Source: Bacteroidales bacterium
GTDB taxonomy: Bacteria; Bacteroidota; Bacteroidia; Bacteroidales; F082
Length of the DNA stretch: 64,000 nucleotides
NCBI GenBank assembly: GCA_024710405.1
Contig: JANJUV010000011.1
Span: 62,001-126,000, forward strand
Direction of reading: 5' to 3'
Position numbers and translations under genes: made by a program. Under the pieces are notes generated by a model. That model was not told where the DNA came from. It did not search any database and saw only the letters and a list, made by a program, of their open reading frames with translations. Positions 45,750 to 56,814 of this stretch are shown one piece after another. The stretch's first letter is position 1, and the number at the start of each line of letters is the position of its first letter.

Positions 45750-47366
45750 CTATCTGACTTGCAGAAATGCTTCCGAGAACATTTTTTCAGAGTTGATAAT
45801 CTCAAGTGCTTTGTGCAGAGTGTCGTCGATTTCAGATATCACCTCGTAATACTGATTCATTCCCCAAAGGTTGCGGGCAATCAGCGCTTTGATCTGATAA
45901 CGGATAAACACTTCTGAACTTGCGTATTGTGCTTCATTATATTCAACACCTTCAGTGCCTGCAATGTCCAGAAAGTTTTTCATCATTTGCTCGTCAACAT
46001 CAAAGGACTGTTTAAACTTGCTGAACTCAGGATAATCTTTGTTGAGCTTTTTACGGTTATCATTGACAAAATCGAGGGTAAAACGGTTGAAAATTCCTTT
46101 GCGCACCAGATTGCTGTAATAGTCGGTGAATTGCGTTGAATCCCAGGGTACAAAGATATCAGGCATGATGCCCCCTCCACCATAAACAACTCTCTTGGAA
46201 GGTGTAAAGTATTTCAGGGAGTCGGGGAAGTGGATGCTGTCGGCATGCACAAACTCACCGTTTTTGAATCTGTTGGCAATATCCTTGAAATAACTTTCTG
46301 TTCCATCATCATACGGGCGCTGAATACTACGGCCAGTAGGAGTGAAATACTTTGCTGCAGTGAGGCGGATGACAGATCCGTCGGGAAGGTTAAACGGCCT
46401 TTGAACCAATCCTTTGCCAAACGAACGGCGGCCAAGAATTAATCCCCTGTCCCAATCCTGCACAGCCCCTGAAACTATCTCGCTAGCCGAAGCTGAACCT
46501 TCATTGATCAGAATGATCAGCTTCCCTTGCTCAAAACTGCCTTTGCGTCCAGCTGTGTACTCCTGACGTGGACTATTCAATCCTTCAGTATAAACAATGA
46601 GTTTATTGTCAGCGAGAAACTCATCCGAAAGTTCCACTGCTGTTCCCAGAAAACCGCCTGAATTACCGCGAAGGTCAAGCACCAGACTTTTCATGCCAGA
46701 TTCCATCAACTGGCCCATCGAGGTTCTGAATTCTTCCATGGTGGTTTTCGAAAAACGGTTTAGTTTGATGTAGCCGGTTTCGTTGTTCAGCATAAAAGTG
46801 GCATCAATGCTGTTCAGCGGAATCTTGTCGCGGGTTATGGTGTATTCGATCAGTCCGGATGAGCCTTTGCGGAAGATGCTCACGTCAACGGTAGTGCCCT
46901 TTCTGCCCCTGAGCCTGTCCATCACGAATTTATTATTCACTTTTGTGCCAAAAGCTTCTTCGCCATTGATTCTGATGATTTTGTCACCTGCCTGAATACC
47001 CACCTTCTCCGACGGGCCTCCCGGAACAGGTGCAATTACAAGAATGGTGTCTTTGGAAAGTTGAAATGTTACACCTATTCCTTCAAAACTGCCTTCAAGC
47101 GGTTCGTTGGCTTCCTGGATTTCTTCCTTTGAAAGATATGCAGAATGCGGATCAAGTTCTTTTAACGTGCTGATGATGGCATGTTCAACCAGTTTGGCCG
47201 GTTTTGTGCTGTCAACATAATAGTTTTCAATATAAAACAGTGCAGCTGCAAATTTCTGCGTGGTTTCCTTAGGATCAGTTTTAGAAGGAGCAGTCTGCGA
47301 CACAACCCGCTGAACCGGAGCCCCAAAGGATGCAATAAGCAATACAAAACTGATTATTCTTTTCAT
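45750..47366 (-). CDS. S41-family C-terminal processing protease
   Basis: A 538-residue periplasmic or surface serine protease. ATG 47366 gives a signal peptide (MKRIISFVLLIASFG); the open frame starts 11 codons upstream. A PDZ domain (about 85-165; VGIQAGDKIIRINGEEA) precedes the S41 catalytic domain: SLVLDLRGNSGGFL, the catalytic Ser in NEGSASASEIVSGA and the catalytic Lys in SFGKGLVQ. The last 150 residues form an additional helical region. It resembles the CtpA/Prc group that trims or degrades envelope proteins. Monocistronic; convergent with the PorP/SprF gene. Confidence 0.94.
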   Translation of the reverse strand: MKRIISFVLLIASFGAPVQRVVSQTAPSKTDPKETTQKFAAALFYIENYYVDSTKPAKLVEHAIISTLKELDPHSAYLSKEEIQEANEPLEGSFEGIGVTFQLSKDTILVIAPVPGGPSEKVGIQAGDKIIRINGEEAFGTKVNNKFVMDRLRGRKGTTVDVSIFRKGSSGLIEYTITRDKIPLNSIDATFMLNNETGYIKLNRFSKTTMEEFRTSMGQLMESGMKSLVLDLRGNSGGFLGTAVELSDEFLADNKLIVYTEGLNSPRQEYTAGRKGSFEQGKLIILINEGSASASEIVSGAVQDWDRGLILGRRSFGKGLVQRPFNLPDGSVIRLTAAKYFTPTGRSIQRPYDDGTESYFKDIANRFKNGEFVHADSIHFPDSLKYFTPSKRVVYGGGGIMPDIFVPWDSTQFTDYYSNLVRKGIFNRFTLDFVNDNRKKLNKDYPEFSKFKQSFDVDEQMMKNFLDIAGTEGVEYNEAQYASSEVFIRYQIKALIARNLWGMNQYYEVISEIDDTLHKALEIINSEKMFSEAFLQVR

Positions 47367-47557
47367 AAGCAACAATTTGAATGAATCAATGAATACCATC
47401 AGATAATCCTGACTTAAGGTATCAAATCAAAGGCCAAATGTAACTATTATGCCAGCCGTGTTGACCTTTGGAGTACATTAAAATGTTAAATAATTAAAAG
47501 AGTTTCCCCTTAAACAGCAAGAGTAAACAACAATACAAGCAAAATAAACTTAAGTTC

Positions 47558-49603
47558 TCAGAAACTTAGTGCTTCAACGGCCGCCTTGTAAATACGCTCG
47601 GTATCGGGCAAAATTGCTTTTTCGAGGATTCGGTTAAAACCAACAGGTGTAAATGTTGAACCGACCCTTTTGACGGGCGCATCGAGGTAACTGAATGCTT
47701 CATCGGCAATCATTCCGACAATTTCGCCGCCAAAACCGGCAAAAACCTTGTCTTCATGAACAACAAGGGCGCGTGAAGTTTTGCGTACGGAATTGATTAT
47801 GGTTTCTTTATCAAGAGGGATCAGGGATCGGATATCAACTACTTCAATCTGTTTTCCTGTTTCACCGGCAATAGTTTCGGCAACCTGCAGGCTCATGTGG
47901 GTTGTGTTTCCGTAAGTGATTATCGTAAGGTCGGTTCCCTGACGGCGAATTCTTGCTTTTCCGAAAGGCACCTCATAATCATCAGGAACGATCGTTTCTG
48001 CAATCGGGTCGTTGTACAAAGCCTTTGGTTCGAGGAACACTGTTGGGCCTTCAGAGCGCATGGCAGTTCTGAGCAATCCTGCTGCGTCGTCCGCAAATGA
48101 AGGATAAACGATTCGCAGGCCCGGCAATGTGGTCAGTGCACCTTCGATGGTTTGCGAGTGATACAATCCGCCACCTATATAGCCTCCTGAAGCGAGCCTG
48201 ATTACTACGTTGGGTGCAAATGCCCCGTGGCTGCGCCAGTAATCATGTGATGTTTCGACCAGTTGCTCCATAGCCGGCCAGAAATAATCAGCAAACTCTG
48301 CACCCTCAATCACAATCCTGATCTTTTTGCTGAAGCGGCTCATGCCATTGGCTGTTCCTGTGATGAAATCCTCGGCTATCGGGGCGTTAAATACCCTTTT
48401 CTTGCCAAACTCCTGCTGCATCCCTTTGGTTACATTGAAAATACCGCCCTTGTCCTTGTTGGCGACGTCCTGTCCCCAGATAAATGTATCAGGATTATGC
48501 CTGAACTCTGCCTTCAGGGTTTCGTTCAGTGCCTGAATAAACTTCATTTTTTGTCCGTTTGAACCATCATGCAAACCGTCAGGATATTTTGCCGATACGT
48601 AGGGAGCAGGAATAACAAAATTGTGGATAGACTCAGGCGTGGGGTCTGGCGCTTTAATGGCTTTTTTATGGGCGTCGGAGATCACTTTTTTAGCTTGTTC
48701 GTCCAGTCCGTTGAGTTCTTCTTCTGTGAACTTTCCTGAGTGTAGCAGTTGAATTCTGAAGCGGGTTAACGGGTCGGAAAGCCGCACACAATGGCGTTCG
48801 TTGTCGTCGCGGTACAACTCGTGGCGGTCTGAGTTGGAATGGGAGTGGATACGAACGCAGTTAGCGTGTACGATAACAGGTTCGCCAAATTTCTCGATAT
48901 GTTCCTTAGCAGCAAACATGGTGTTCATGGAGTCAAACACGTTTTTGCCGTCACAATACATAATTTTAAGGTTACGGATGCCGCGGTAGTTTTCAGCAGC
49001 CCGGCGGTTGGCCGACTGATCCTTTTGTGGCACAGAAATACCGTATTGGTTGTCCTGAAAAACAAACAAAACAGGAAGCTTTTCATTGGAAGCACCATTA
49101 ATAGCTTCAAAAACGTACCCTTCGGAAGTTGAAGACTCACCTTGTGAACTGATGGCAACCCCTTTGGCTCCATAGTATTTTATGGCGCGGCCGACACCCA
49201 CTGCGTGTAAGGTGTGGTTGCCTGTTGCCGATGAAACATTATGAATGTTCCATTCCGGTTTGGCGAAGTGGTTCGACATGTGACGTCCGCCACTGGCGAT
49301 GTCAGTACCTTTTGAGATACCGTTCAAAATGATTTCCTCGGCAGAAAGGCCGGCTGAAATAGCAGTGAGCATATCTCTGTAATAAGGAAAAAGAAAATCA
49401 TGTTGCCGTTCAAAAGCTTGCCCTATAGCCAGTTGTATGCCATCGTGGCCTGCATAAGGGGCATGGTATGACCATCCAAGCGCCTGCTTCAGATAATTGG
49501 GTGCTTTGTCATCAATCTGGCGACCCATAGTCATCAGGCTGTACCACTTTTTCAGGGTTTCTTTATCGGTATTTTCGAGGGTGAATCTTCTTTTATTGCT
49601 CAT
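47558..49603 (-). CDS. 2-Oxoacid dehydrogenase E1, fused alpha and beta subunits
   Basis: A 681-residue thiamine-diphosphate enzyme in which the alpha and beta E1 subunits are one chain. The alpha half (about 1-335) has GHDGIQLAIGQAFER, GRHMSNHFAKPEW and the TPP region SSQGESSTSEGYVFEAINGA with NQYGIS following. The beta half (about 345-681) has FIWGQDVANKDKGGIFNVT, NAPIAEDFITGTANGMS, EGAEFADYFWPAMEQL and LALVVHEDKV-like ALVVHEDKVFAGFGGEI. It probably decarboxylates pyruvate-related or branched-chain 2-oxoacids. ATG 49603 (MSNKRRF) is chosen. Fusion is known in Bacteroidota. The E2 and E3 partners are elsewhere. Confidence 0.93.
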   Translation of the reverse strand: MSNKRRFTLENTDKETLKKWYSLMTMGRQIDDKAPNYLKQALGWSYHAPYAGHDGIQLAIGQAFERQHDFLFPYYRDMLTAISAGLSAEEIILNGISKGTDIASGGRHMSNHFAKPEWNIHNVSSATGNHTLHAVGVGRAIKYYGAKGVAISSQGESSTSEGYVFEAINGASNEKLPVLFVFQDNQYGISVPQKDQSANRRAAENYRGIRNLKIMYCDGKNVFDSMNTMFAAKEHIEKFGEPVIVHANCVRIHSHSNSDRHELYRDDNERHCVRLSDPLTRFRIQLLHSGKFTEEELNGLDEQAKKVISDAHKKAIKAPDPTPESIHNFVIPAPYVSAKYPDGLHDGSNGQKMKFIQALNETLKAEFRHNPDTFIWGQDVANKDKGGIFNVTKGMQQEFGKKRVFNAPIAEDFITGTANGMSRFSKKIRIVIEGAEFADYFWPAMEQLVETSHDYWRSHGAFAPNVVIRLASGGYIGGGLYHSQTIEGALTTLPGLRIVYPSFADDAAGLLRTAMRSEGPTVFLEPKALYNDPIAETIVPDDYEVPFGKARIRRQGTDLTIITYGNTTHMSLQVAETIAGETGKQIEVVDIRSLIPLDKETIINSVRKTSRALVVHEDKVFAGFGGEIVGMIADEAFSYLDAPVKRVGSTFTPVGFNRILEKAILPDTERIYKAAVEALSF

Positions 49604-49648
49604 TTTTAATATTTTAAGTCTTGAAAAAGACATTTACATTAACGGGTG

Positions 49649-49656
49649 CAAATGTA
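49649..49656 (-). promoter_or_regulatory. Putative -7 promoter element of the E1 gene
   Basis: TACATTTG on the minus strand, exact TAnnTTTG match, followed by CAC; 45 bases before the ATG. Confidence 0.45.
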
Positions 49657-49993
49657 CGAAATTCTGACAGTTTATAATTGGTCTAAATAAAGTTTTTGGC
49701 CATCAAAGCATGAAAACGGTTGCAAAAAAATCAAACGTGTAAAGACATGAAAAGGTTCAAGAGATTTTCTGTCCGCGTTCTTGTTTTTGAATTGTTTCTC
49801 TCACAAAAGTCCTCAGATTTGGTTTATGTTTGAAACAATGTTTTTTTTCAATTTGTTTTTGAAGAAAATGAGCATTAAACGGGAATGAAATCAATGATGC
49901 TTCAAGTGATCCCTTTTTTTGGTTTATTCCGGGAAATGAACTGATTTTTTAAAATCTAATGGTCATTATTCACGGACACCTGTTTAATCCAAA
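49657..49993. other. Intergenic region upstream of the E1 gene
   Basis: About 340 bases between the E1 promoter element and the tsaC stop. AT-rich with homopolymer T runs. I recognise no gene, RNA or repeat. Confidence 0.55.
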
Positions 49994-50566
49994 TTATTGT
50001 CTTATCACGGTGAAGGTTCCGTTAGCTTCGAGCCGGATCATAGTGGAGGCTTTGGGTTGTCGCACCTGTTGCTGGTAAAGACCTGCGATGTGGTCAACGG
50101 ATTGCCTTATGGGATTGCTGATTTGTGCAAAGGTGAGTGCAGGTGGCTCGCCGGATATGTTGGCCGAAGTGGAAACAATGGCTTTGCCAAATTGGCTGAC
50201 CATAGCCTGACAAAATGGGTCTGAACTAACTCTAATGGCGACACTATTGTCACGTGAAAGCAGCTTTTTGGCCAGATTTCGCGCACCTGAATAAACAATT
50301 GTCAGTGGTGTGTCGGCTGCCCTGATCAGGTCATAGGCAACTTCAGGCACTTCAGTCACATAATCTTTCAGCCTGTCTGCACTGTCAACCAGGATGATCA
50401 TACTTTTATTGCCGGTGCGTTGTTTAATTGAATAAAGACGGCTGATAGCTTTGTTGTTTGTCGGGTCGCAGCCAATACCCCAGATGGTATCCGTTGGGTA
50501 AAGAATAATTTTTCCGTTTTTAAGTGCCTTAACGGCAAGAGCAACCTCTTCTTCAAATGAGTTCAT
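49994..50566 (-). CDS. tsaC: Threonylcarbamoyl-AMP synthase (TsaC/Sua5/YrdC family)
   Basis: A 190-residue enzyme that makes threonylcarbamoyl-AMP for the t6A37 modification of tRNAs. The start at 50566 (MNSFEEEVALAVK) overlaps the glycosyltransferase stop by 4 bases; an open frame extends to 50776 but runs through that gene. Motifs: KNGKIILYPTDTIWGIGCDP (about 19-38), SIKQRTGNKSMIILVD, RVSSDPFCQAMVSQF and IVSTSANISGEPPA. Length is typical of TsaC rather than the longer Sua5 type. Part of a two-gene unit with glycosyltransferase 9. Confidence 0.94.
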   Translation of the reverse strand: MNSFEEEVALAVKALKNGKIILYPTDTIWGIGCDPTNNKAISRLYSIKQRTGNKSMIILVDSADRLKDYVTEVPEVAYDLIRAADTPLTIVYSGARNLAKKLLSRDNSVAIRVSSDPFCQAMVSQFGKAIVSTSANISGEPPALTFAQISNPIRQSVDHIAGLYQQQVRQPKASTMIRLEANGTFTVIRQ

Positions 50567-51570
50567 AATCTGTCCAGAAGTTCGGATGCAGGTATGCTTT
50601 TCGCGCAACGAAAATGCTTTTCGGGGCATGCATTGTATCCGTGCAGACCACAGGGCCGGCAATCCAGCTTTTCTTTTGACTGAACCACAACCGAATCTTC
50701 CGAGAGTGGCCCGAAACCGAATTCGGGAACAGTGGAGCAATACATGACCGTTATTCTGGCATTCACGGCACTGCACAGGTGCATGGGGGCTGAGTCGTTC
50801 ACAAAGTTCATCATTGCATCCTGCATCAGGGCTGCCGAATCTAACAGGCTGAGTGTGCCTGCAAGGTTAAGTGTGTTGGGGTGATTCGACTGTTGCATGA
50901 TGTGCTCGCATAGCGACTTGTCGGAAGCAGAACCAAGCAGATACACATAAATGTCAGAATCGGTTTTCGACAAAAATTCAATCCATTGCTCTTCCGGATA
51001 TTGCTTTGTAAACCATAATGAAGCAGGAGCAATACAAATATATTTATGAGTTTTATATAGTGATGTTCGGGCAAAATTCACCGATGAGGGATACAACCGG
51101 GGCCGTGGGTCTTCTTTGCCCGTTATCCATCCGACAAGCTCCAGATTTCGTTCTGTTTCGTGTTTAGATCCTTCCTTGCTGATGTTGTGCCGGATCGACT
51201 TGCTGAAAAAAATCGAAAAAGGGTTTTTATGGAAACCAACAGTCGTTTTTGCCCCGCTGAAGGCAGTCAAAAATCCACTTGAGGCAAAACGCTGTGCTGT
51301 GACAACGAGGTCATATCTGGTTCTGCGGATAATACGCAGCAAATGAAACAACTTTTGGTATTTCTTTTCCTTTTTGTCCCAAAGCAGCAAAGTATTCAAA
51401 AACGGATGTTGATCAAACAAACCCTCAAAACCCGCCCTGATCAACAAATCTATCCGGCTTTCTGGATAGGCTTGATGCAGTTTCTCAAGCACAGGTGTTA
51501 TCAGAATAACGTCTCCGATTGATGCTGTTTGAATGACAAGGATGCGCTTGGTTTCGTGCTGTGGCTGCAT
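50563..51570 (-). CDS. Glycosyltransferase family 9 (heptosyltransferase-like)
   Basis: A 335-residue GT-B enzyme of family 9, which includes lipopolysaccharide heptosyltransferases. N-terminal RILVIQTASIGDVILITPVL with the family's conserved start and HQAYPESRIDLLIRAGFEGL; in the C-terminal half CIAPASLWFTKQYPEEQW, NLAGTLSLLDSAALMQDA and VNDSAPMHLCSAVNARI, which is the nucleotide-sugar binding D-SxPMH region. A Cys cluster (CRPCGLHGYNACPEKHFRC) near the end is common in this family. Likely acts on lipooligosaccharide core. It is translationally coupled to tsaC. Acceptor and sugar donor are unknown. Confidence 0.92.
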   Translation of the reverse strand: MQPQHETKRILVIQTASIGDVILITPVLEKLHQAYPESRIDLLIRAGFEGLFDQHPFLNTLLLWDKKEKKYQKLFHLLRIIRRTRYDLVVTAQRFASSGFLTAFSGAKTTVGFHKNPFSIFFSKSIRHNISKEGSKHETERNLELVGWITGKEDPRPRLYPSSVNFARTSLYKTHKYICIAPASLWFTKQYPEEQWIEFLSKTDSDIYVYLLGSASDKSLCEHIMQQSNHPNTLNLAGTLSLLDSAALMQDAMMNFVNDSAPMHLCSAVNARITVMYCSTVPEFGFGPLSEDSVVVQSKEKLDCRPCGLHGYNACPEKHFRCAKSIPASELLDRL

Positions 51571-51758
51571 ATCGCAAAAATAGACGTTTTGCCCTTACAT
51601 ATGGCGGTTGCCATGAATTTGTCTTAGGATTCGAAAAGATGAAGAAATATTTCGTAAATATCCTGCATATTTTCAATGGATTGGCTTGACAATAATGGAA
51701 TATTTGTCTACTTTTACGACTTCTATTAAACAGATTATTCACCTTTATAATGCAAATT

Positions 51759-52220
51759 ATGAAAAAGAAACGACAACTGATTCTCTTTTTCTCAGCCTTG
51801 TTGGTGTTTTGTTTGGTGTTGGTTATTACCGGCAATGCACAAAACCACCTCAGGATTAACTTAAAATTCGGCGATGCAGTAGAAATTCCCATCGATGAAA
51901 TTGACAAGATTACCTTTGACCTTTCCACTATTGATGAGGAACTAAAGCAATCAATTATCCGGTTGATCAGTTTAAAAACAGCACCGAATCCTGCTGATAA
52001 CCATATAAATTTTGAATATATGCTTGCCGTAGAAGGAAAGGTAGCGCTCGACGTATTCAGTCTTACAGGGGTTCTTATCGAACGTCATGACCTCGGAGTG
52101 CATGAACCGGGGACATACAATTTCGTCCTGAATACAACTTTTTATACTGCCGGAACTTATGTGTGCAGGGTAAGCCAACACAATGAGGCCATTACCGAAA
52201 AAATTATTGTAAAACATTAA
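51759..52220 (+). CDS. Small secreted protein with T9SS type A C-terminal sorting domain
   Basis: A 153-residue protein. Signal peptide KKKRQLILFFSALLVFCLVL with cleavage near GNAQ. The mature N-terminus has a short module, LRINLKFGDAVEIPIDEIDK then ITFDL, shared in form with the next gene. The C-terminal 80 residues are a T9SS type A tail: APNPADNHINFEY, KVALDVFSLTGVLIE, HEPGTYNFVLN, AGTYVCRVSQH and IIVKH. There is almost nothing else, so the mature protein is just a module plus the tail. ATG 51759 is preferred to ATG 51750. It is 9 bases upstream of the FISUMP gene; operon. Confidence 0.85.
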   Translation: MKKKRQLILFFSALLVFCLVLVITGNAQNHLRINLKFGDAVEIPIDEIDKITFDLSTIDEELKQSIIRLISLKTAPNPADNHINFEYMLAVEGKVALDVFSLTGVLIERHDLGVHEPGTYNFVLNTTFYTAGTYVCRVSQHNEAITEKIIVKH

Positions 52221-52229
52221 CAAGCAACA

Positions 52230-53069
52230 ATGATGAAATCAGCATTTTTAGTTGTAGCGCTCTGTTTATTCATGCACAGTAATATGCATGCTCAGGATAT
52301 CCTGATCCACAAGACTGACGGAACGGTGCTTACATTTCCCCTAAGTGCCATCGACAGCCTGACTTTCTTTTTTAAAGTTGAAGGATTTTTGTGTGGCTAT
52401 TCAACCGTTGAGGATTATGATGGAAACATTTACTCAACGGTCGTTATGGGCGACCAATGCTGGCTCGGGCAAAATTTGCGTACAACCCATTACAATAGCG
52501 GCGATCTTATCGAGATCCCCGGTTCAGACAATGCAGCCTGGATGGAAAACACAAGCGGAGCTTTATCATGGTATGGCAACGACGAATCATGGAAGCCTGT
52601 TTACGGAGCCTTGTATAACTACCATGCGGTTGTCAACCCGAATGGAATTTGTCCGGTAGGCTGGCATGTGCCTACAGACTCAGAATGGAATATGCTTGTT
52701 GACTATGTTGTCGCCCAAGGGCATGCAAATGGAATCGGAAATGCTAACGGGGCCGGCAATGCCATCAAATCGTGCCGGAAAGAGGGAACTCCTTTCGGTG
52801 GTGATTGCAATACTGAAGATCATCCCCGTTGGAATCCCGATGTAAAACATCATGGTTTCGATGCCTTTGGATTTGGTGGATTCGCACCAGGATACAGGGC
52901 TTATTTCGGGCCATTCCTGACCATGGGAATGAGGGGGTATCACTGGACAACTACTGAGCAGGGTGAATCAAACGCAAAAGCCTGGGTTCTGGTTTACAAC
53001 AATGGTGCTATAAATCCGGAGTCAGGAAACAAGAACAACGGATATCCGGTCCGTTGTGTTAAAGATTAG
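52230..53069 (+). CDS. FISUMP-domain secreted protein
   Basis: A 279-residue exported protein with signal peptide (KSAFLVVALCLFMHSNMHAQ). The mature start is ILIHKTDGTVLTFPLSAIDS then LTFF, a short module similar to that of the preceding gene. Residues about 55-279 are a Fibrobacter succinogenes major paralogous (FISUMP) domain: DYDGNIYSTVVMGDQCWLGQ, LRTTHYNSGD, GALYNYHAVVNPNGICPVGW, HVPTDSEWNMLVDYV, and a C-terminal YPVRCVKD. FISUMP proteins are Trp/Cys-rich surface proteins of unknown role. No T9SS tail is seen. Downstream is about 260 bases of non-coding DNA before gyrB. Confidence 0.9.
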   Translation: MMKSAFLVVALCLFMHSNMHAQDILIHKTDGTVLTFPLSAIDSLTFFFKVEGFLCGYSTVEDYDGNIYSTVVMGDQCWLGQNLRTTHYNSGDLIEIPGSDNAAWMENTSGALSWYGNDESWKPVYGALYNYHAVVNPNGICPVGWHVPTDSEWNMLVDYVVAQGHANGIGNANGAGNAIKSCRKEGTPFGGDCNTEDHPRWNPDVKHHGFDAFGFGGFAPGYRAYFGPFLTMGMRGYHWTTTEQGESNAKAWVLVYNNGAINPESGNKNNGYPVRCVKD

Positions 53070-53256
53070 ATGTTTCAAAACGCCATTTTTTAGTTTTTAA
53101 GTCCGATAATGAGGGTCAAGTCAACCGATTGTGATTTTCTGGCATTGATTGCTGATTATTTAGGGTGTTTTGTGGTTACGTATTATAAATCAGTTGCATA
53201 AGTAACAGTTCCAGCATCACGATTTGTTGATAACTTCGTTTCATCCTTATGTTTGA

Positions 53257-55293
<2,037 letters not shown>

Positions 55294-55349
55294 GGAAACA
55301 ATAGAATAGCACTCCACATAGTTTAGATTCCATTCCTTCCGCATATTAT

Positions 55350-55748
55350 TTAATTGGTTTCCCTATAATAACAATTGAAATTGATGTGATTATTATATAC
55401 CCCTGTGGCTTTTAATAATATAATATCACTATTATATCTTATCGCTGTATCTACGATAATCTTTACTTCAGCAATATTATGGTTGATAACTCCTGATGAG
55501 GGCATAATCGTCAGATATGTTGGAATATTTTCGAACCTCCATTCTGATTTGATTGGTGGATACACAGAGAAATATAAAGTTCGCTCGTACCCTTCATAAA
55601 GATTCATTTCAATCCGGTCAAGAGTGAAATAGGACATGTTCGAGTCTTCTTTCTTGCAAGAGGGTAGAAGTGAAAGTACAAGTGCCAGAATAATGGTAAA
55701 TTTTCCAAAAATATCGACGGTTTTGAGATGGATTATTAAAAGTTTCAT
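55350..55748 (-). CDS. Small lipoprotein with one BACON-like domain
   Basis: A 132-residue lipoprotein. Signal peptide and lipobox near residue 27-31 (SLLPSCKKED). The rest (about 35-130) is one beta-sandwich-like domain with a strand pattern IEMNLYEGYERTLYFSVY, W near residue 68, and PSSGVI in the middle, similar to the BACON-type Ig-like domains of Bacteroidota surface proteins. It is the shortest member of a family of four related lipoproteins in the array 55.3-60.7 kb, all on the same strand. No other function visible. The start is the only ATG that yields a signal. Confidence 0.72.
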   Translation of the reverse strand: MKLLIIHLKTVDIFGKFTIILALVLSLLPSCKKEDSNMSYFTLDRIEMNLYEGYERTLYFSVYPPIKSEWRFENIPTYLTIMPSSGVINHNIAEVKIIVDTAIRYNSDIILLKATGVYNNHINFNCYYRETN

Positions 55749-56002
55749 TCTTTATACAATTGTGTTTGCGTGTTGGGACATGTAATTCAAATATTCATTT
55801 ATTCGAATATTTAGCCTAATAATATTGGATATTTGTATTTCATCGAGCTTTGTCAATATTCAATTATTCTATTTTTTTCTATATCCGTTTGCAGATGTGT
55901 GCAATTAGCTATACTCAATACTTGTTTGTGCATAAATTTCGAATGTATGCGTAAATATTTATTATTGAACAGTATAGGTATATTTTCATTTTTTTAAATG
56001 TC

Positions 56003-56728
56003 CTATTGATTAAGTATTACATTGGGAACTGAGAAGTATTCCTGATTAACTGGTTTGGTCACTTTGCCGGTTGTATCAAAAGTAATTCTGTAGGAAGTTG
56101 TATCATTATAAATGTTATTGATAAAATGTATATAGCTAGATGTACGACCATCAGGGACTAAGTCCCGATTAAGTCGAATTTCAATTTCATAAGAGTATTC
56201 AATTGATCTGGCATTTGATATTAACCAATGATCCTGAAATACAATGTCATAGGTGTTGAAATGTGAATCATCTACTCTAAATTTCACGAATACATCTATT
56301 TTGTCTTTATCTGCAGGGAAGTGAATTGAATCAGGAATAATAGATAAGCAATCGTAAATGTAACCATTATTCATCAGCTTAATTTTCCGTGATCCCGCAA
56401 TATTGGTTAATATCTCAATTTCCTTGTATGCAAAGTTTTTGGGATTATGTATATCACGCTTAACTTTAAGTTCCACATAATCACCATTTGAACTACCTGT
56501 TTCAGGATGAATACTTATACCTTTTGGCATATTAATCGTTCTCCATTCAAATGGTTGTGGGGGTTGCATACTTAGTATAACTGTTTCAATAGAGTCTTTT
56601 GCAAAATAAAGGTATTGCGGTGACAAAAACAATTTGGAAACTATTGGTTCATCCTTATGGCAGCCTGAGAATAAAATAATCAGTAGCGCAAGTATCGTAA
56701 GTCGGGATAGTTGTTTATTGAATTTCAT
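56003..56728 (-). CDS. Lipoprotein with two BACON-like domains
   Basis: A 241-residue lipoprotein. Signal peptide KFNKQLSRLTILALLIILF and lipobox LFSGC (Cys23). The mature part has two segments with the same layout as the larger members: an Ig-like domain (about 30-125; EWRTINMPKGISIHPETGS) and a second (about 130-235), each with W-x-N and P-x-x-G features. No propeller domain follows. The gap to the neighbour at 56815 is 86 bases and to the one at 55748 is 254 bases. AT-rich. Related to the two 640-residue paralogs upstream; function unknown. Confidence 0.75.
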   Translation of the reverse strand: MKFNKQLSRLTILALLIILFSGCHKDEPIVSKLFLSPQYLYFAKDSIETVILSMQPPQPFEWRTINMPKGISIHPETGSSNGDYVELKVKRDIHNPKNFAYKEIEILTNIAGSRKIKLMNNGYIYDCLSIIPDSIHFPADKDKIDVFVKFRVDDSHFNTYDIVFQDHWLISNARSIEYSYEIEIRLNRDLVPDGRTSSYIHFINNIYNDTTSYRITFDTTGKVTKPVNQEYFSVPNVILNQ

Positions 56729-56814
56729 AAAGTTAATGTTTTCTTCATCAGCATTTCAATTTTGAAATCATTTTTATATTGTTAAAATGATTACTACGTA
56801 ATAATATCATAAAA

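Noticed and set aside
50567-50776. 70-codon N-terminal extension of tsaC
   Set aside because: It lies entirely inside the glycosyltransferase gene in another frame; the ATG at 50566 gives a standard TsaC length.
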